Source: Gammaproteobacteria bacterium (GTDB lineage: Bacteria; Pseudomonadota; Gammaproteobacteria; Steroidobacterales; Steroidobacteraceae). Taken from it: a DNA stretch of 43,070 nt. Both the position numbers and the translations under genes were made by a program. Shown piece after piece: positions 1 to 8,251 of the stretch. Every line of letters begins with the position of its first letter. Position 1 is the first letter of the stretch. The DNA lies in NCBI GenBank assembly GCA_025358295.1, contig JANYJY010000012.1, forward strand, positions 1 to 43,070. The letters are read 5' to 3'. Under the pieces are notes generated by a model, which saw only the letters and a program-made list of their open reading frames with translations, ran no database searches and had not been told where the DNA came from.

Positions 1-472
1 GGTCGAGATCCTGCAGCCGCAGGTTGAAAAAGAGCGGCGTTTCGTCTACGTACGTCGCGACCGGCTGCACGATGGGCGAGGACTGGACGAATTCCCCGGA
101 CGTCGAGTCGCTGTTCAATCCGCGGATGATCAAACTGGAACCGTTGACGCCGCCAAACGGACCTTTGTCGGTGACGTTGATGCCTGCCAGCGAATGCGCC
201 AGAGCGACCTTGTCGGTTATCCCTGCCCGCTCGAGCGTCGCGCCGGTTATCGCCGTGATGCTGGCGGGAATATTCTGCGCGGACTCCGACCGGCGAGTCG
301 CCGTGACGATCACTTCCTGCAGAGTGTCGCTATCCGCAAACGACGGTCCGCCGTACAGCGCCGCCAGGACGCCGATGGTAACCGAAGTCATCTTGTGCAT
401 TGGACGCATCGAGCGTCGCGTGTGCCGCGTGTACCACTGATCTCGGCGAATCCGGCGTGGAGTACCAGCCAT
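1..472 (-). CDS. TonB-dependent receptor, N-terminal part (cut by window edge)
   Basis: Partial gene: 157 residues are read before the left edge, with no stop. The protein has a basic N-terminus, a hydrophobic signal segment (about residues 29-47, ending SFAD), a TonB-box-like LQEVIVTATRR at 51-61, and then the plug domain (NIPASITAITG, a GLN near 118-120 and a YVDETPL strand). This is the standard start of an outer-membrane receptor that imports a ligand using TonB/ExbBD energy. The ATG at 472 is preceded by GGAG nine bases upstream, which favours it. ATG codons at 409 and 400 would give a more ordinary signal peptide. The substrate cannot be told from the plug alone. The gene lies downstream of the TetR gene on the same strand, but a dyad at 510-526 suggests its own controlled promoter, shared in design with the symporter gene. 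Confidence 0.9.
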   Translation of the reverse strand, partial: MAGTPRRIRRDQWYTRHTRRSMRPMHKMTSVTIGVLAALYGGPSFADSDTLQEVIVTATRRSESAQNIPASITAITGATLERAGITDKVALAHSLAGINVTDKGPFGGVNGSSLIIRGLNSDSTSGEFVQSSPIVQPVATYVDETPLFFNLRLQDLD

Positions 473-509
473 TGCGTAATGCTCCCTAAATTAGTGCATC
501 CAGCCTCGT

Positions 510-530
510 GGTTAATCGAGTTAACCTGGT
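510..530. promoter_or_regulatory. Candidate TetR operator A, before the TonB receptor
   Basis: A perfect 17-bp dyad GGTTAA-TCGAG-TTAACC lies at 510-526, flanked by TGGT. Read on the minus strand it is ACCAGGTTAACTCGATTAAC, which matches site B (1321-1340) at 18 of 20 positions. It sits 38 bp upstream of the receptor start and between the receptor and TetR genes. Its binding by the TetR protein is inferred from position and symmetry. Confidence 0.7.
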
Positions 531-569
531 ACGAAATCTAACAACGCACGATAGTGATGTCAAACGGCA

Positions 570-1214
570 TCAGCGCAATACAAGATGCCTGCTCGCAATA
601 TTCCAAAGCCATTTTTTGCCGGCGCGGATCTCCGCAGAACTGGGTTTGCGCAGCAGCAAGGTGTCATCCGGAAACACCAGCCGGATCAAGAGCGAGGCCT
701 TCAGCAGACGATACACATCGGTTGCATCGGTGGGGCGGAATTCCCCGGCGCGAACCGCCGCTCGCAGCAGCCTGCGCAGTCTGGAATGCATGGCGGCCAG
801 GGGACCGCGCAGCAGATTCGCCTTGAACGAACCGCCGGCCGCGAGCTTCACGTATTCCATGCCTCCGCCGGGCGTTGCGAAGTCGACCAGCGCGAGGCGG
901 ACGTACGCCGGTCGGGACATCATCAGCTCGACGAACGCATCCAATGCCGCGCGAAATGCCGCAACGGGGCTGAGTTCGGGGCGCAATTCAAACTGGCCCG
1001 CCAACAGATGGATGAATCGCCGCGATACCTCGATCAACACATCGTCGCGGCTCTTGTAATGCTTGTAAATGGCCGGAACCTGGACTCCCAAGGGCGCGGC
1101 AATATCCCGCAGCGTGAAGCCGTAGACGCCCTTGACGGCGATCAGGCGTTCCGCCTCGTCGAGAATCCGCTGGCGCGTCGGTGCAGGCGCCTTGCGTGCG
1201 TCGGCCGCTGGCAT
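570..1214 (-). CDS. TetR/AcrR-family transcriptional regulator
   Basis: 214 residues, normal length for the family. The N-terminal helix-turn-helix spans about residues 14-60 (RQRILDEAERLIAVKG, then FTLRDIAAPLGV and recognition helix VPAIYKHYKS). The rest is a divergent ligand-binding and dimer domain typical of TetR proteins. Such proteins usually repress nearby genes until a small ligand binds. It is transcribed away from the NCS1 symporter and lies directly upstream of the TonB receptor. Two near-identical dyads at 510-526 and 1325-1341 flank the gene and are the likely operators. The ligand is unknown; a purine, pyrimidine or hydantoin-like compound is an inference from the symporter next door. 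Confidence 0.92.
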   Translation of the reverse strand: MPAADARKAPAPTRQRILDEAERLIAVKGVYGFTLRDIAAPLGVQVPAIYKHYKSRDDVLIEVSRRFIHLLAGQFELRPELSPVAAFRAALDAFVELMMSRPAYVRLALVDFATPGGGMEYVKLAAGGSFKANLLRGPLAAMHSRLRRLLRAAVRAGEFRPTDATDVYRLLKASLLIRLVFPDDTLLLRKPSSAEIRAGKKWLWNIASRHLVLR

Positions 1215-1320
1215 TTGAATGCTCCCTCGAAGAACGATAGCAAGCGACTCTGGCAGAGTCGTGCCTCCGCCACAACTGGCCTGACGACTTGCCAGTAAGC
1301 CTGCGGTGGTTTAATTTTGC

Positions 1321-1341
1321 ACCAGGTTAACTGCATTAACT
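1321..1341. promoter_or_regulatory. Candidate TetR operator B, before the NCS1 symporter
   Basis: ACCAGGTTAACTGCATTAAC at 1321-1340 contains the dyad GGTTAA-CTGCA-TTAAC (1325-1340, one outer mismatch at 1341). It is the counterpart of site A at 510-530 read in the opposite direction, with 18 of 20 identical bases. It lies just upstream of the symporter coding region and about 107 bp from the TetR start, so it could control the symporter operon and possibly TetR itself. Confidence 0.7.
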
Positions 1342-1362
1342 TCCAGACCTGAGCATAAACGA

Positions 1363-2781
1363 CTGGCCATCGAGCACAAATCGATCGACTACATTGCCGA
1401 ACATGAAAGGCACGGTCGGGTCATCGATCAGGGGCCCTTCTGGTTCCTCGGCAATTTTCATTTCTTTACCATCGCAATCGGCTTTGTCGGACCGAGCATG
1501 GGCTTAAGCTTCGCCTACACCGCGCTTGCGGGTGCGTTTGGAATCCTGTTCGGCACGATTTTCGTGGCGTTCCATGCCTCGCAGGGCGCCGAACTCGGCC
1601 TTCCCCAGATGATCCAGTCGCGCGCACAATTTGGATATCGCGGCGTCGTGGTGGTACTCGTCGGCACGCTCTTTACCTTTGTAGGATTCAACGTCGCCGA
1701 TTCGGTCCTAGTGGCACGCGGCCTGCATGGCATCCTCGGCTGGAACGAAACCGCAGTGACTCTGGCCGCCGCCGCGATCGCCGCCGGAATCGCGGTCTAC
1801 GGCCACGATTGGCTGCATCGTATTTTCCGGGGCTGTTTTTGGATCTGCCTGCCCCTGTACACAATGTTGACGCTTGCCATCGTCACGGGACGGGTCCCGG
1901 CGACCCATCCGGCCATAGGCGGTTTCACTTGGGTGGCGTTCATCGCACAGTTTGCGGCCAGCGCGGCCTACAACATCACTTATGCTCCATCGGTGTCCGA
2001 CTATTCCCGTTACCTGCCGCGCCATACGCCTCCGCATCAGATTATCCTTGCGGTGTTCCTGGGCGCCACGACCGCAGCGATATGGCTGATCTCATTGGGT
2101 GCCTGGCTCGCCACACGGCTCGGCGCGTCCGACGGCCTTGTGGCGCTTCATGATGCGGGAAATCATCTCTTTGCCGGCTTCGGCGTGGTGATGGCGCTCG
2201 CCTCCGTGACGGCGCTCGTGGTGACCATGGGCCTGAATGCGTACAGCGGCATGCTGACGGTGCTCACGGCCCTTAACTCGTTGTTCGCCCTGCGGCCCAC
2301 TCCCCGGCTGCGTTTCGTGACCATCCTCGGTTTGGCGGCGGTCTGGGTTGCGGCGACATTTGCGATTACCGAGAATGCCATTGCACTCTTGTTCGCCACC
2401 CTGACCATCATGCTGTATTTGTTGGTGCCGTGGACATCGGTGAACCTTGCCGACTATTTCTTCGTGCGCCGCGGCCGATACGCAATTACCCATCTGTTCA
2501 TGCCTCATGGGATCTATGGTGCCTGGGGCAGCCGCGGACTGATCGCCTATGCACTCGGTTTCCTCGCCACCTTGCCGTTCTTCGTACTACCCGATGTCTA
2601 CACAGGTCCCGCGGCGCGCGCGCTCGGCGGCGTCGATGTGGGCTGGCTGGTCGGGCTTGTGGTTTCGGGCGCTGTGTATCTGTTCCTGTGCCGCTCGCTG
2701 GATGTGTCGCGGGAGGATGCTGCCATTGCCGCAAGCGAACATGCCTTGCGACGCCCCGTACCGGATCAGGGCGACGCGTAA
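1363..2781 (+). CDS. NCS1-family nucleobase/hydantoin:cation symporter
   Basis: An inner-membrane transporter of the nucleobase-cation-symport-1 family, which imports cytosine, purines, hydantoins or allantoin with H+ or Na+. Visible marks are the N-terminal SIDYIAEHERHG, the glycine-rich GFVGPSMG segment, QMIQSRAQFGYRG and YNITYAPSVSDYSRYLP, with about twelve hydrophobic segments. The first in-frame ATG is at 1498, but the conserved N-terminal region clearly starts before it, from about 1378. Between the in-frame stop at 1312 and 1498 there is no ATG, GTG or TTG. A CTG at 1363 is placed here as a provisional start, giving about 472 residues. A non-standard start, leaderless initiation or a start lesion are all possible. 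The gene is followed after 12 bp by the TPR-sulfotransferase and preceded by operator B. The substrate is not determined. Confidence 0.85.
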   Translation: MAIEHKSIDYIAEHERHGRVIDQGPFWFLGNFHFFTIAIGFVGPSMGLSFAYTALAGAFGILFGTIFVAFHASQGAELGLPQMIQSRAQFGYRGVVVVLVGTLFTFVGFNVADSVLVARGLHGILGWNETAVTLAAAAIAAGIAVYGHDWLHRIFRGCFWICLPLYTMLTLAIVTGRVPATHPAIGGFTWVAFIAQFAASAAYNITYAPSVSDYSRYLPRHTPPHQIILAVFLGATTAAIWLISLGAWLATRLGASDGLVALHDAGNHLFAGFGVVMALASVTALVVTMGLNAYSGMLTVLTALNSLFALRPTPRLRFVTILGLAAVWVAATFAITENAIALLFATLTIMLYLLVPWTSVNLADYFFVRRGRYAITHLFMPHGIYGAWGSRGLIAYALGFLATLPFFVLPDVYTGPAARALGGVDVGWLVGLVVSGAVYLFLCRSLDVSREDAAIAASEHALRRPVPDQGDA

Positions 2782-2793
2782 GGCTGAAGTATC

Positions 2794-4284
2794 ATGGCCA
2801 GTTCGTTGCAGCCCGCGGCCGCGACCTTGCACGAGCACGTTCTGCGTCTCCTGCAAGGCAAGGATTTACGGGCTGCGGAGGCAGCATGCCGCCGCCTGGT
2901 CGGCGCGCATCCCGAGTACGCCCGCGGTTGGCGCACCGCGAGCATCATCGCGCTGCGGCGCGGCGATCCGGCCGCCGCCTTGGCGTCGGTCGATAGAGCG
3001 CGGGCGCTTACGCCGGACGACAATGACGCACTCTTGCTCGACGCCATCGCCACCTTGTTCAGCCGGCTGGGAGATCAACTGACGGCCCGTGCGGTGTACG
3101 ATCACGCGCTCGCACTTGCGCCGGGGCATGCCGGTATTCTCTTTAATCGCGCCACCGCGCGGCGCTTTCTCGGCGAACTGTCCGACGCCGAAGATGACTT
3201 GAACCGCGTCATCGCCGCGCGACCTGCCGATTACGAGGCATACCAGATTCGATCGGACCTGCGCACGCAGACGGCGGCGCGAAATCACACCCAAGAACTC
3301 GAAGGACTTCTCGCACATGGCATCAAGAACTGGTCGAGCGAGGTCCAGATCCGCTACGCACTGGCCAAGGAATATGAAGACCTCGGTGAATACTCCTTGT
3401 CATGGGCTCAGCTTGCCAAGGGAGCGCAGTGTCGGCGCCGGCATTCGCGCTACGACGTCGGCAAGGACGTCGAAACAGTGCGCTGGATCATGGATGCCTT
3501 CCCGGCAGGGCCCACAGAGGACGCCGGCTACCCCAGTACCGAGCCGATATTCGTTCTAGGGTTACCGCGCAGCGGCTCGACCCTGGTCGAGCGCATATTA
3601 AGCAGCCATTCGACGGTGGTCGCCGCCGGCGAACTCAATCAATTCGCGCAGGCCATTGTGCGTGCGGTGCGCAGGCAGCGCGGCGAAGGTCACATCGAGC
3701 GCGCCGAACTCGTCGCGAGTTCGGCGGCCATCGACTTCGCGGCACTCGGTGACGACTATATTCAAAGCACCCGCCCCGTGACCGGGCATCGGCCGCGCTT
3801 CATCGACAAGATGCCGCTTAATTATCTTTATTGCGGACTGATTCACCGGGCGCTGCCGCACGCCAAGATCATCCACGTGTCGCGCCGGCCCATGGCTGCG
3901 TGTTATGCCATCTACAAGACCCTGTTCAAGGACGGCTACCCGTTCTCCTATGATCTTGAGGACCTCGGACGCTATTACGTGGGCTACCGGCAGCTGATGA
4001 ATCACTGGCGCACGACGTTGCCCGGCGCCGTACACGAGGTGAGCTACGAGCACTTGGTGTCCGACCTGGTTGGCGAAACGGGCCGGCTGCTCGAGTTCTG
4101 CGGTCTAGCTTGGGAAGACGCCTGCGTCGATTTTCACCGGAACCCGACGCCCACGACTACGGCGAGCGCCGTCCAGGTCAGACAACCGCTGTATCGCTCA
4201 TCCATCGATCAGTGGCGACATTACGCGGCACAGCTTGAGGGCCTGCGTCGGCAATTGATCGTAGCCGGCATACCGGACGTGTAG
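2794..4284 (+). CDS. Tetratricopeptide-repeat sulfotransferase
   Basis: 496 residues in two parts. Residues 1-175 form TPR-like helical repeats (HEHVLRLLQGKDLRAAEAAC, then units around 40-70, 80-110 and 115-145). From about 250 there is a sulfotransferase domain with the PAPS 5'-phosphosulfate loop PIFVLGLPRSGSTLVERIL (251-269) and the 3'-phosphate-binding segment IIHVSRRPMAACYAIYKTLF near 358-380. The family transfers sulfate from PAPS to an acceptor; TPR-fused members occur in many proteobacteria, often near TonB receptors, with largely unknown acceptors. There is no signal peptide, so it is probably cytosolic. It starts 12 bp after the NCS1 symporter and is probably cotranscribed from the operator-B promoter. 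A role in modifying the imported compound is only a guess. Confidence 0.9.
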   Translation: MASSLQPAAATLHEHVLRLLQGKDLRAAEAACRRLVGAHPEYARGWRTASIIALRRGDPAAALASVDRARALTPDDNDALLLDAIATLFSRLGDQLTARAVYDHALALAPGHAGILFNRATARRFLGELSDAEDDLNRVIAARPADYEAYQIRSDLRTQTAARNHTQELEGLLAHGIKNWSSEVQIRYALAKEYEDLGEYSLSWAQLAKGAQCRRRHSRYDVGKDVETVRWIMDAFPAGPTEDAGYPSTEPIFVLGLPRSGSTLVERILSSHSTVVAAGELNQFAQAIVRAVRRQRGEGHIERAELVASSAAIDFAALGDDYIQSTRPVTGHRPRFIDKMPLNYLYCGLIHRALPHAKIIHVSRRPMAACYAIYKTLFKDGYPFSYDLEDLGRYYVGYRQLMNHWRTTLPGAVHEVSYEHLVSDLVGETGRLLEFCGLAWEDACVDFHRNPTPTTTASAVQVRQPLYRSSIDQWRHYAAQLEGLRRQLIVAGIPDV

Positions 4285-4323
4285 CTGGCGTTCACGCGGC
4301 ACGACGTCGCCTCGAGCTTCAAA

Positions 4324-4731
4324 TCATGCAGACACGAACGCGTAGCTCAACACATGGTGAGTCAATAGTTCTCCATCGGCGGCTCGGCATTCGGCAGTGC
4401 CATAGGCATTGCGTTTTCCCAGCTTCAGGACTCGGGCGGTGCAATGCACATCGGTCCTGCGGGCTCCGCGCAGAAATGCGGTCTTCATATCGGTGGTGAG
4501 CCACTGCTCCGCAGTACCGCGCTCAGTCATGATGGCCAGCCACATTGCGACATCCGCGGCGCCCATCAGTGTGATCCCGCTCAAGACCCCACCCGGCCGC
4601 TCCAACTCCGCGGCGTATGGAACCACTACGGTACATTCGCCCGGCGCGCAGGAATGAACCATCATTCCGAAAGTCTTGAGAAAGGCCGCGTTCGCCAGCA
4701 GTTGCTGCAATTCCTCTAGCGTGGTTTTCAC
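4324..4731 (-). CDS. PaaI/DUF4442-type hotdog thioesterase
   Basis: 135 residues, the size of a single hotdog-fold thioesterase. The recognisable core is ERPGGVLSGITLMGAADVAMWLAIM, matching the helix region of PaaI-like enzymes in which a glycine-rich loop leads into the central helix, followed by strands TDMKTAFLRGARRTDVHCTARVLKLGKRNAYGTAEC. These enzymes hydrolyse acyl-CoA thioesters; the acyl group cannot be told from sequence. The gene begins 7 bp after the stop of the second pstB, on the same strand, so it is probably the last gene of the pst operon and may rise under phosphate limitation. No known link joins this family to phosphate uptake, so its placement may be incidental. Confidence 0.8.
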   Translation of the reverse strand: MKTTLEELQQLLANAAFLKTFGMMVHSCAPGECTVVVPYAAELERPGGVLSGITLMGAADVAMWLAIMTERGTAEQWLTTDMKTAFLRGARRTDVHCTARVLKLGKRNAYGTAECRAADGELLTHHVLSYAFVSA

Positions 4732-4738
4732 ATCGGTT

Positions 4739-5575
4739 TCAGCCGAATCGGCCGGTGATGTAGTCTTCCGTCAGCTTCTGCTGCGGATTGGTGAAAATCC
4801 GGTCCGTCGGCCCAACCTCGACCAGGTCGCCCATGTGAAAATACGCGGTACGCTGCGAGACTCGCGCCGCCTGCTGCATGTTGTGCGTGACGATGGCGAT
4901 GGCGTAATTGGCGCGCAACTCGTCGATCAAGTCCTCGATTTTCGCGCTGGCGATTGGGTCGAGTGCCGACGTGGGTTCGTCCATCAATATGACTTCGGGG
5001 TTCACGGCAATGGTACGCGCGATGCATAGCCGCTGCTGCTGTCCGCCCGACAGGCTGGTTCCCGATGTCGAGAGCCGATCCTTGACCTCGTCCCACAGCC
5101 CGGCGCGCTCAAGGCTGACCTGCACCAGCTCATCCATGTCGCCGCGCCTCTTCGCCATGCCGTGAATGCGCGGTCCGTAGGCCACATTGGCGTAGATGGA
5201 ATGCGGAAACGGCGTGGGCTTTTGGAACACTATGCCTACGCGTGCCCGAAGTTGCGCAACGTCCTGCCGGCGGTCGTAAATATTCATGCCGTCGAGAGTA
5301 ATGACTCCATCCACGCGCGCGGCGGCGATCGTGTCGTTCATTCGGTTCAGACAGCGCAGAAAAGTGGACTTGCCGCAGCCCGACGGACCGATCATGGCAA
5401 GCACTTGATTGCGGCCGATGTCCAGACTGACATTCTTGACGGCATGCTTGTCGCCGTAGTGAACATTGACGTTGCGCGCCGTCATTACGGCGTCGCGCAA
5501 CGCATCGGCGGGTGCGCCGGACCGATCGGCCTGCGCAGCGGCTGCGTTCGGCTCCAACGTGGAAGATTCGTCCAT
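4739..5575 (-). CDS. pstB: Phosphate ABC transporter ATP-binding protein PstB, copy 2 in operon order
   Basis: 278 residues from the ATG at 5575, chosen because it lies 10 bp after the previous pstB stop; a longer reading to 5668 would run into that gene. It has Walker [10 protein letters not shown] (63-71), the PstB-typical [18 protein letters not shown], signature [13 protein letters not shown], Walker [14 protein letters not shown] and the switch histidine VTHNMQQA. It ends [11 protein letters not shown] like all PstB. An N-terminal extension of about 30 Ala-rich residues precedes the domain. It energises PstCA for high-affinity phosphate import at the inner membrane. It follows a second complete pstB (5586-6422). 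Both copies keep all catalytic motifs, so the complex could be a heterodimer or two alternative homodimers. Confidence 0.95.
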   Translation of the reverse strand: MDESSTLEPNAAAAQADRSGAPADALRDAVMTARNVNVHYGDKHAVKNVSLDIGRNQVLAMIGPSGCGKSTFLRCLNRMNDTIAAARVDGVITLDGMNIYDRRQDVAQLRARVGIVFQKPTPFPHSIYANVAYGPRIHGMAKRRGDMDELVQVSLERAGLWDEVKDRLSTSGTSLSGGQQQRLCIARTIAVNPEVILMDEPTSALDPIASAKIEDLIDELRANYAIAIVTHNMQQAARVSQRTAYFHMGDLVEVGPTDRIFTNPQQKLTEDYITGRFG

Positions 5576-5585
5576 GGCGGCAGGT

Positions 5586-6422
5586 TCAGCCGAAACGGCC
5601 AGTGATGTAATCATCCGTGCGGCGATCCTTCGGGGAGGTGAAAATTTCCTTGGAAAGTCCGATTTCAATCAGTTCCCCCATGTACATGAAACCGGTGACA
5701 TTGGAGACTCGCGCCGCCTGCTGCAGATTGTGGGTCACGACTACGATGCAATATTTCTCACGCAGACCTTGCAATGTCTCCTCGACGCGCAACGTGGATA
5801 TGGGATCGAGCGCCGCCGTCGGCTCGTCGAGCAGCAACACCTCCGGTTTGACCGCAATGGCGCGCGCAATGCATAAGCGCTGCTGCTGGCCGCCCGAGAG
5901 GCTGCGGCCATCCGCCTGCAGCTTGTCTTTCACCTCGTCCCAGATCGCCGCATCGCGCAGTGCCGACTCCACACGCAGTTTCAGATCTGCGCCGCGAATG
6001 CCTTCTCCGAGACGCAAACCGAACGCCACATTGTCGAAAACCGACATCGGAAACGGCGTCGGCTTCTGAAACACCATGCCGACGCGATAGCGCAATTCGG
6101 CAACATCGACCGTCGGCCCCAAAATATCTCGGCCTCCGATCAGCACCTCGCCTTCCGCACGCTGCTTGGGGTAGAGGGCATACATTCGGTTCAGCACGCG
6201 CAGCAGCGTCGATTTGCCGCAGCCCGAGGGCCCGATGAAGGCACTGATGGAGTGGTCTGCCAGCGTCATGTTGATGTTGTTGAGCGATTGCATGGCGCCG
6301 TAGAAGAAATTCAAGCCGCGGATCTCTATTTTAGGCGGCCCGAGGTCCACTTCTTGAGCGGCGGTCGTGACAATCGGCACGCGCATCTTCAAGTGCCTAG
6401 GCGGCTTCGTCGAGGACATCAT
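5586..6422 (-). CDS. pstB: Phosphate ABC transporter ATP-binding protein PstB, copy 1 in operon order
   Basis: 278 residues if begun at the ATG at 6422, which overlaps the pstA stop as ATGA; an ATG at 6419 is equally possible. Walker A is GPSGCGKST (64-72), with [18 protein letters not shown], signature [14 protein letters not shown], Walker [14 protein letters not shown] and VTHNLQQA, ending DDYITGRFG. It is a complete paralogue of the next gene, differing mostly in the N-terminus, the Q-loop-to-signature region and the second half ([16 protein letters not shown]). It is translationally coupled to pstA, so it is probably the main ATPase partner of PstCA. Confidence 0.95.
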   Translation of the reverse strand: MMSSTKPPRHLKMRVPIVTTAAQEVDLGPPKIEIRGLNFFYGAMQSLNNINMTLADHSISAFIGPSGCGKSTLLRVLNRMYALYPKQRAEGEVLIGGRDILGPTVDVAELRYRVGMVFQKPTPFPMSVFDNVAFGLRLGEGIRGADLKLRVESALRDAAIWDEVKDKLQADGRSLSGGQQQRLCIARAIAVKPEVLLLDEPTAALDPISTLRVEETLQGLREKYCIVVVTHNLQQAARVSNVTGFMYMGELIEIGLSKEIFTSPKDRRTDDYITGRFG

Positions 6423-7273
6423 CGGCCGGATCCCCGGCTGGTTTGCATCATGGCCAGTATGACCCGCGCGGAAATGCTCAGCACCAAGATAGTCACTGTA
6501 ATGATCAAGGCTCCCGCCCACGCGAGATTCTGCCAGTCTTTGTAGGGACTCAATGCGAATTGGAAGATGACGACGGGAAGGTTCGCCATCGGAGCGTTCA
6601 AGTTCTGGCTCCAGAATTGATTGTTGAGCGCCGTGAACAAAAGCGGCGCCGTCTCCCCGCTGATGCGCGCGATGGCCAACAGCAAGCCCGTCACGATGCC
6701 GCTGCGGGCCGCTGGATACAGCACACTGAGCATCGTGCGCCACGGATAGGCGCCGAGCGCAGCCGAAGAGTCCTTCATGCCCGTGGGCACCAGATTCAGC
6801 ATATCTTCCGTGGTGCGCAGGGTCACGGGTATCGCCAGAATAGCGAGCGCCAGGGCACCGGCAATCGCCGAAAAATGGCCCATGCGCACCACGACGATTT
6901 CATAAACGAACAGACCGATGATGATCGAGGGCGCGCTCAACAGCACATCGTTGATGAAACGAATGATGGTGCTGAGGTGCGACTTGCGGCCGTATTCCGC
7001 AAGATACGTGCCGGCAAGCACGCCGATGGGCGAGCCGATCAGTATGCCGAGCAATGTCATCACCGCGCTGCCGTAGATGGCATTGAGCAGTCCGCCCTGG
7101 CTGCCGGGGGGCGGAGTCATCTGTGTGAACATATGCCAGGACATGCCCGCCAGTCCGCGCGACAACAGTGTCCACAGAATGGCCGCCAAACAGACCAGGC
7201 CCGTCATGGTGGCGACGAGCGACAGCACCAGGAACAGAATATTCTTAAACTTACGCAGCCCGCGTCGCTTCAT
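6419..7273 (-). CDS. pstA: Phosphate ABC transporter permease PstA
   Basis: 284 residues with about six membrane segments, starting with a basic N-terminus and a first helix (residues 11-38). The binding-protein-dependent permease domain has the cytoplasmic coupling region [40 protein letters not shown], where the EAA-type loop meets PstB. Length and motifs match PstA. With PstC it forms the inner-membrane phosphate channel. Its start overlaps the pstC stop by 4 bp and its stop overlaps the pstB start, so the genes are translationally coupled. Confidence 0.96.
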   Translation of the reverse strand: MKRRGLRKFKNILFLVLSLVATMTGLVCLAAILWTLLSRGLAGMSWHMFTQMTPPPGSQGGLLNAIYGSAVMTLLGILIGSPIGVLAGTYLAEYGRKSHLSTIIRFINDVLLSAPSIIIGLFVYEIVVVRMGHFSAIAGALALAILAIPVTLRTTEDMLNLVPTGMKDSSAALGAYPWRTMLSVLYPAARSGIVTGLLLAIARISGETAPLLFTALNNQFWSQNLNAPMANLPVVIFQFALSPYKDWQNLAWAGALIITVTILVLSISARVILAMMQTSRGSGR

Positions 7274-8229
7274 GCGACGGATCCTCCGCGCCGTTCCAGG
7301 CGCCTCAGCATGGCCTGCGCAGCTGCGATCACCGTAAAGGTGATGAGAAACAAGAGCAAACCCAGAGCAATCAGCGACGAGGTATAAAGATCGCCCACGG
7401 CTTCGGTGAATTCATTGGCAATGGCCGAGGATATCGTCGTACCCGGGGCCAGCAGCGAGGAGCTGATGCGGTGCGCATTGCCGATCACGAAGGTGACCGC
7501 CATGGTCTCACCGAGTGCCCGGCCCAAGCCCAGCATGATCCCGCCGACGATGCCGACGCGCGAATGCGGCACGACCACATTCCACATCACCTCCCACGTG
7601 GTGGCGCCGAGTCCGTACCCGGACTCTTTCAACATGGGCGGGACCGTGTCGAAGACATCGCGCAAGGTCGCCGCGATGAAGGGCAGCACCATGATGGCAA
7701 GTACTGCGCCAGCGGTGAGAATGCCGATGCCGAAGGGCGGCCCCTTGAACAAACCCCCGACGAATGACAGCGAACCGACATGTTCGATCAACCAGGGCTG
7801 GGTGTGCCGTTGCAGCATGGGCGCCAACACGAACAAGCCCCAGATGCCGAATATGATGCTGGGAACCGCCGCCAACAACTCGACCGCGACTCCGATCGGC
7901 CGCTTCAACAGCGGCGGACAGAGCTCCGTCAGGAACAGAGCAATGCCGAACCCCGCGGGCACCGCCAGCAGCATCGCAATCACGGACGTGACCACGGTGC
8001 CGTAAATCGGCGCCAGCGCGCCGTATTCATCGGTCACGGGATTCCAAATCTCCCGTGTCACGAACGAGAAGCCGAAGTGGCTGACCGCGGGCCACGCACC
8101 ACGCAGCAGCGATACAGCCACCCCACCGAGAATCAGCAGCACGAGAAGCGCCGCGCAGAGCGTGGCGGCGCGAAAGACTCTTTCGTAGATCAGCTGCTTT
8201 GCGGCGTGCCTCGGATCAATGATCGCCAC
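7270..8229 (-). CDS. pstC: Phosphate ABC transporter permease PstC
   Basis: 319 residues with about six membrane segments, the first at about residues 22-46. The PstC pattern is clear: [21 protein letters not shown], the coupling loop [24 protein letters not shown] and [17 protein letters not shown]. It pairs with PstA in the phosphate channel. It begins 22 bp after pstS and overlaps pstA by 4 bp, so it belongs to the Pho-controlled operon starting at the pstS promoter. Confidence 0.96.
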   Translation of the reverse strand: MAIIDPRHAAKQLIYERVFRAATLCAALLVLLILGGVAVSLLRGAWPAVSHFGFSFVTREIWNPVTDEYGALAPIYGTVVTSVIAMLLAVPAGFGIALFLTELCPPLLKRPIGVAVELLAAVPSIIFGIWGLFVLAPMLQRHTQPWLIEHVGSLSFVGGLFKGPPFGIGILTAGAVLAIMVLPFIAATLRDVFDTVPPMLKESGYGLGATTWEVMWNVVVPHSRVGIVGGIMLGLGRALGETMAVTFVIGNAHRISSSLLAPGTTISSAIANEFTEAVGDLYTSSLIALGLLLFLITFTVIAAAQAMLRRLERRGGSVA

Positions 8230-8251
8230 GATGTCGGTTTCGCTCCCCGCG

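Noticed and set aside
24-440. Plus-strand open frame at the left edge
   Set aside because: It is the antisense shadow of the TonB receptor, whose minus-strand frame carries a signal peptide, TonB box and plug motifs.
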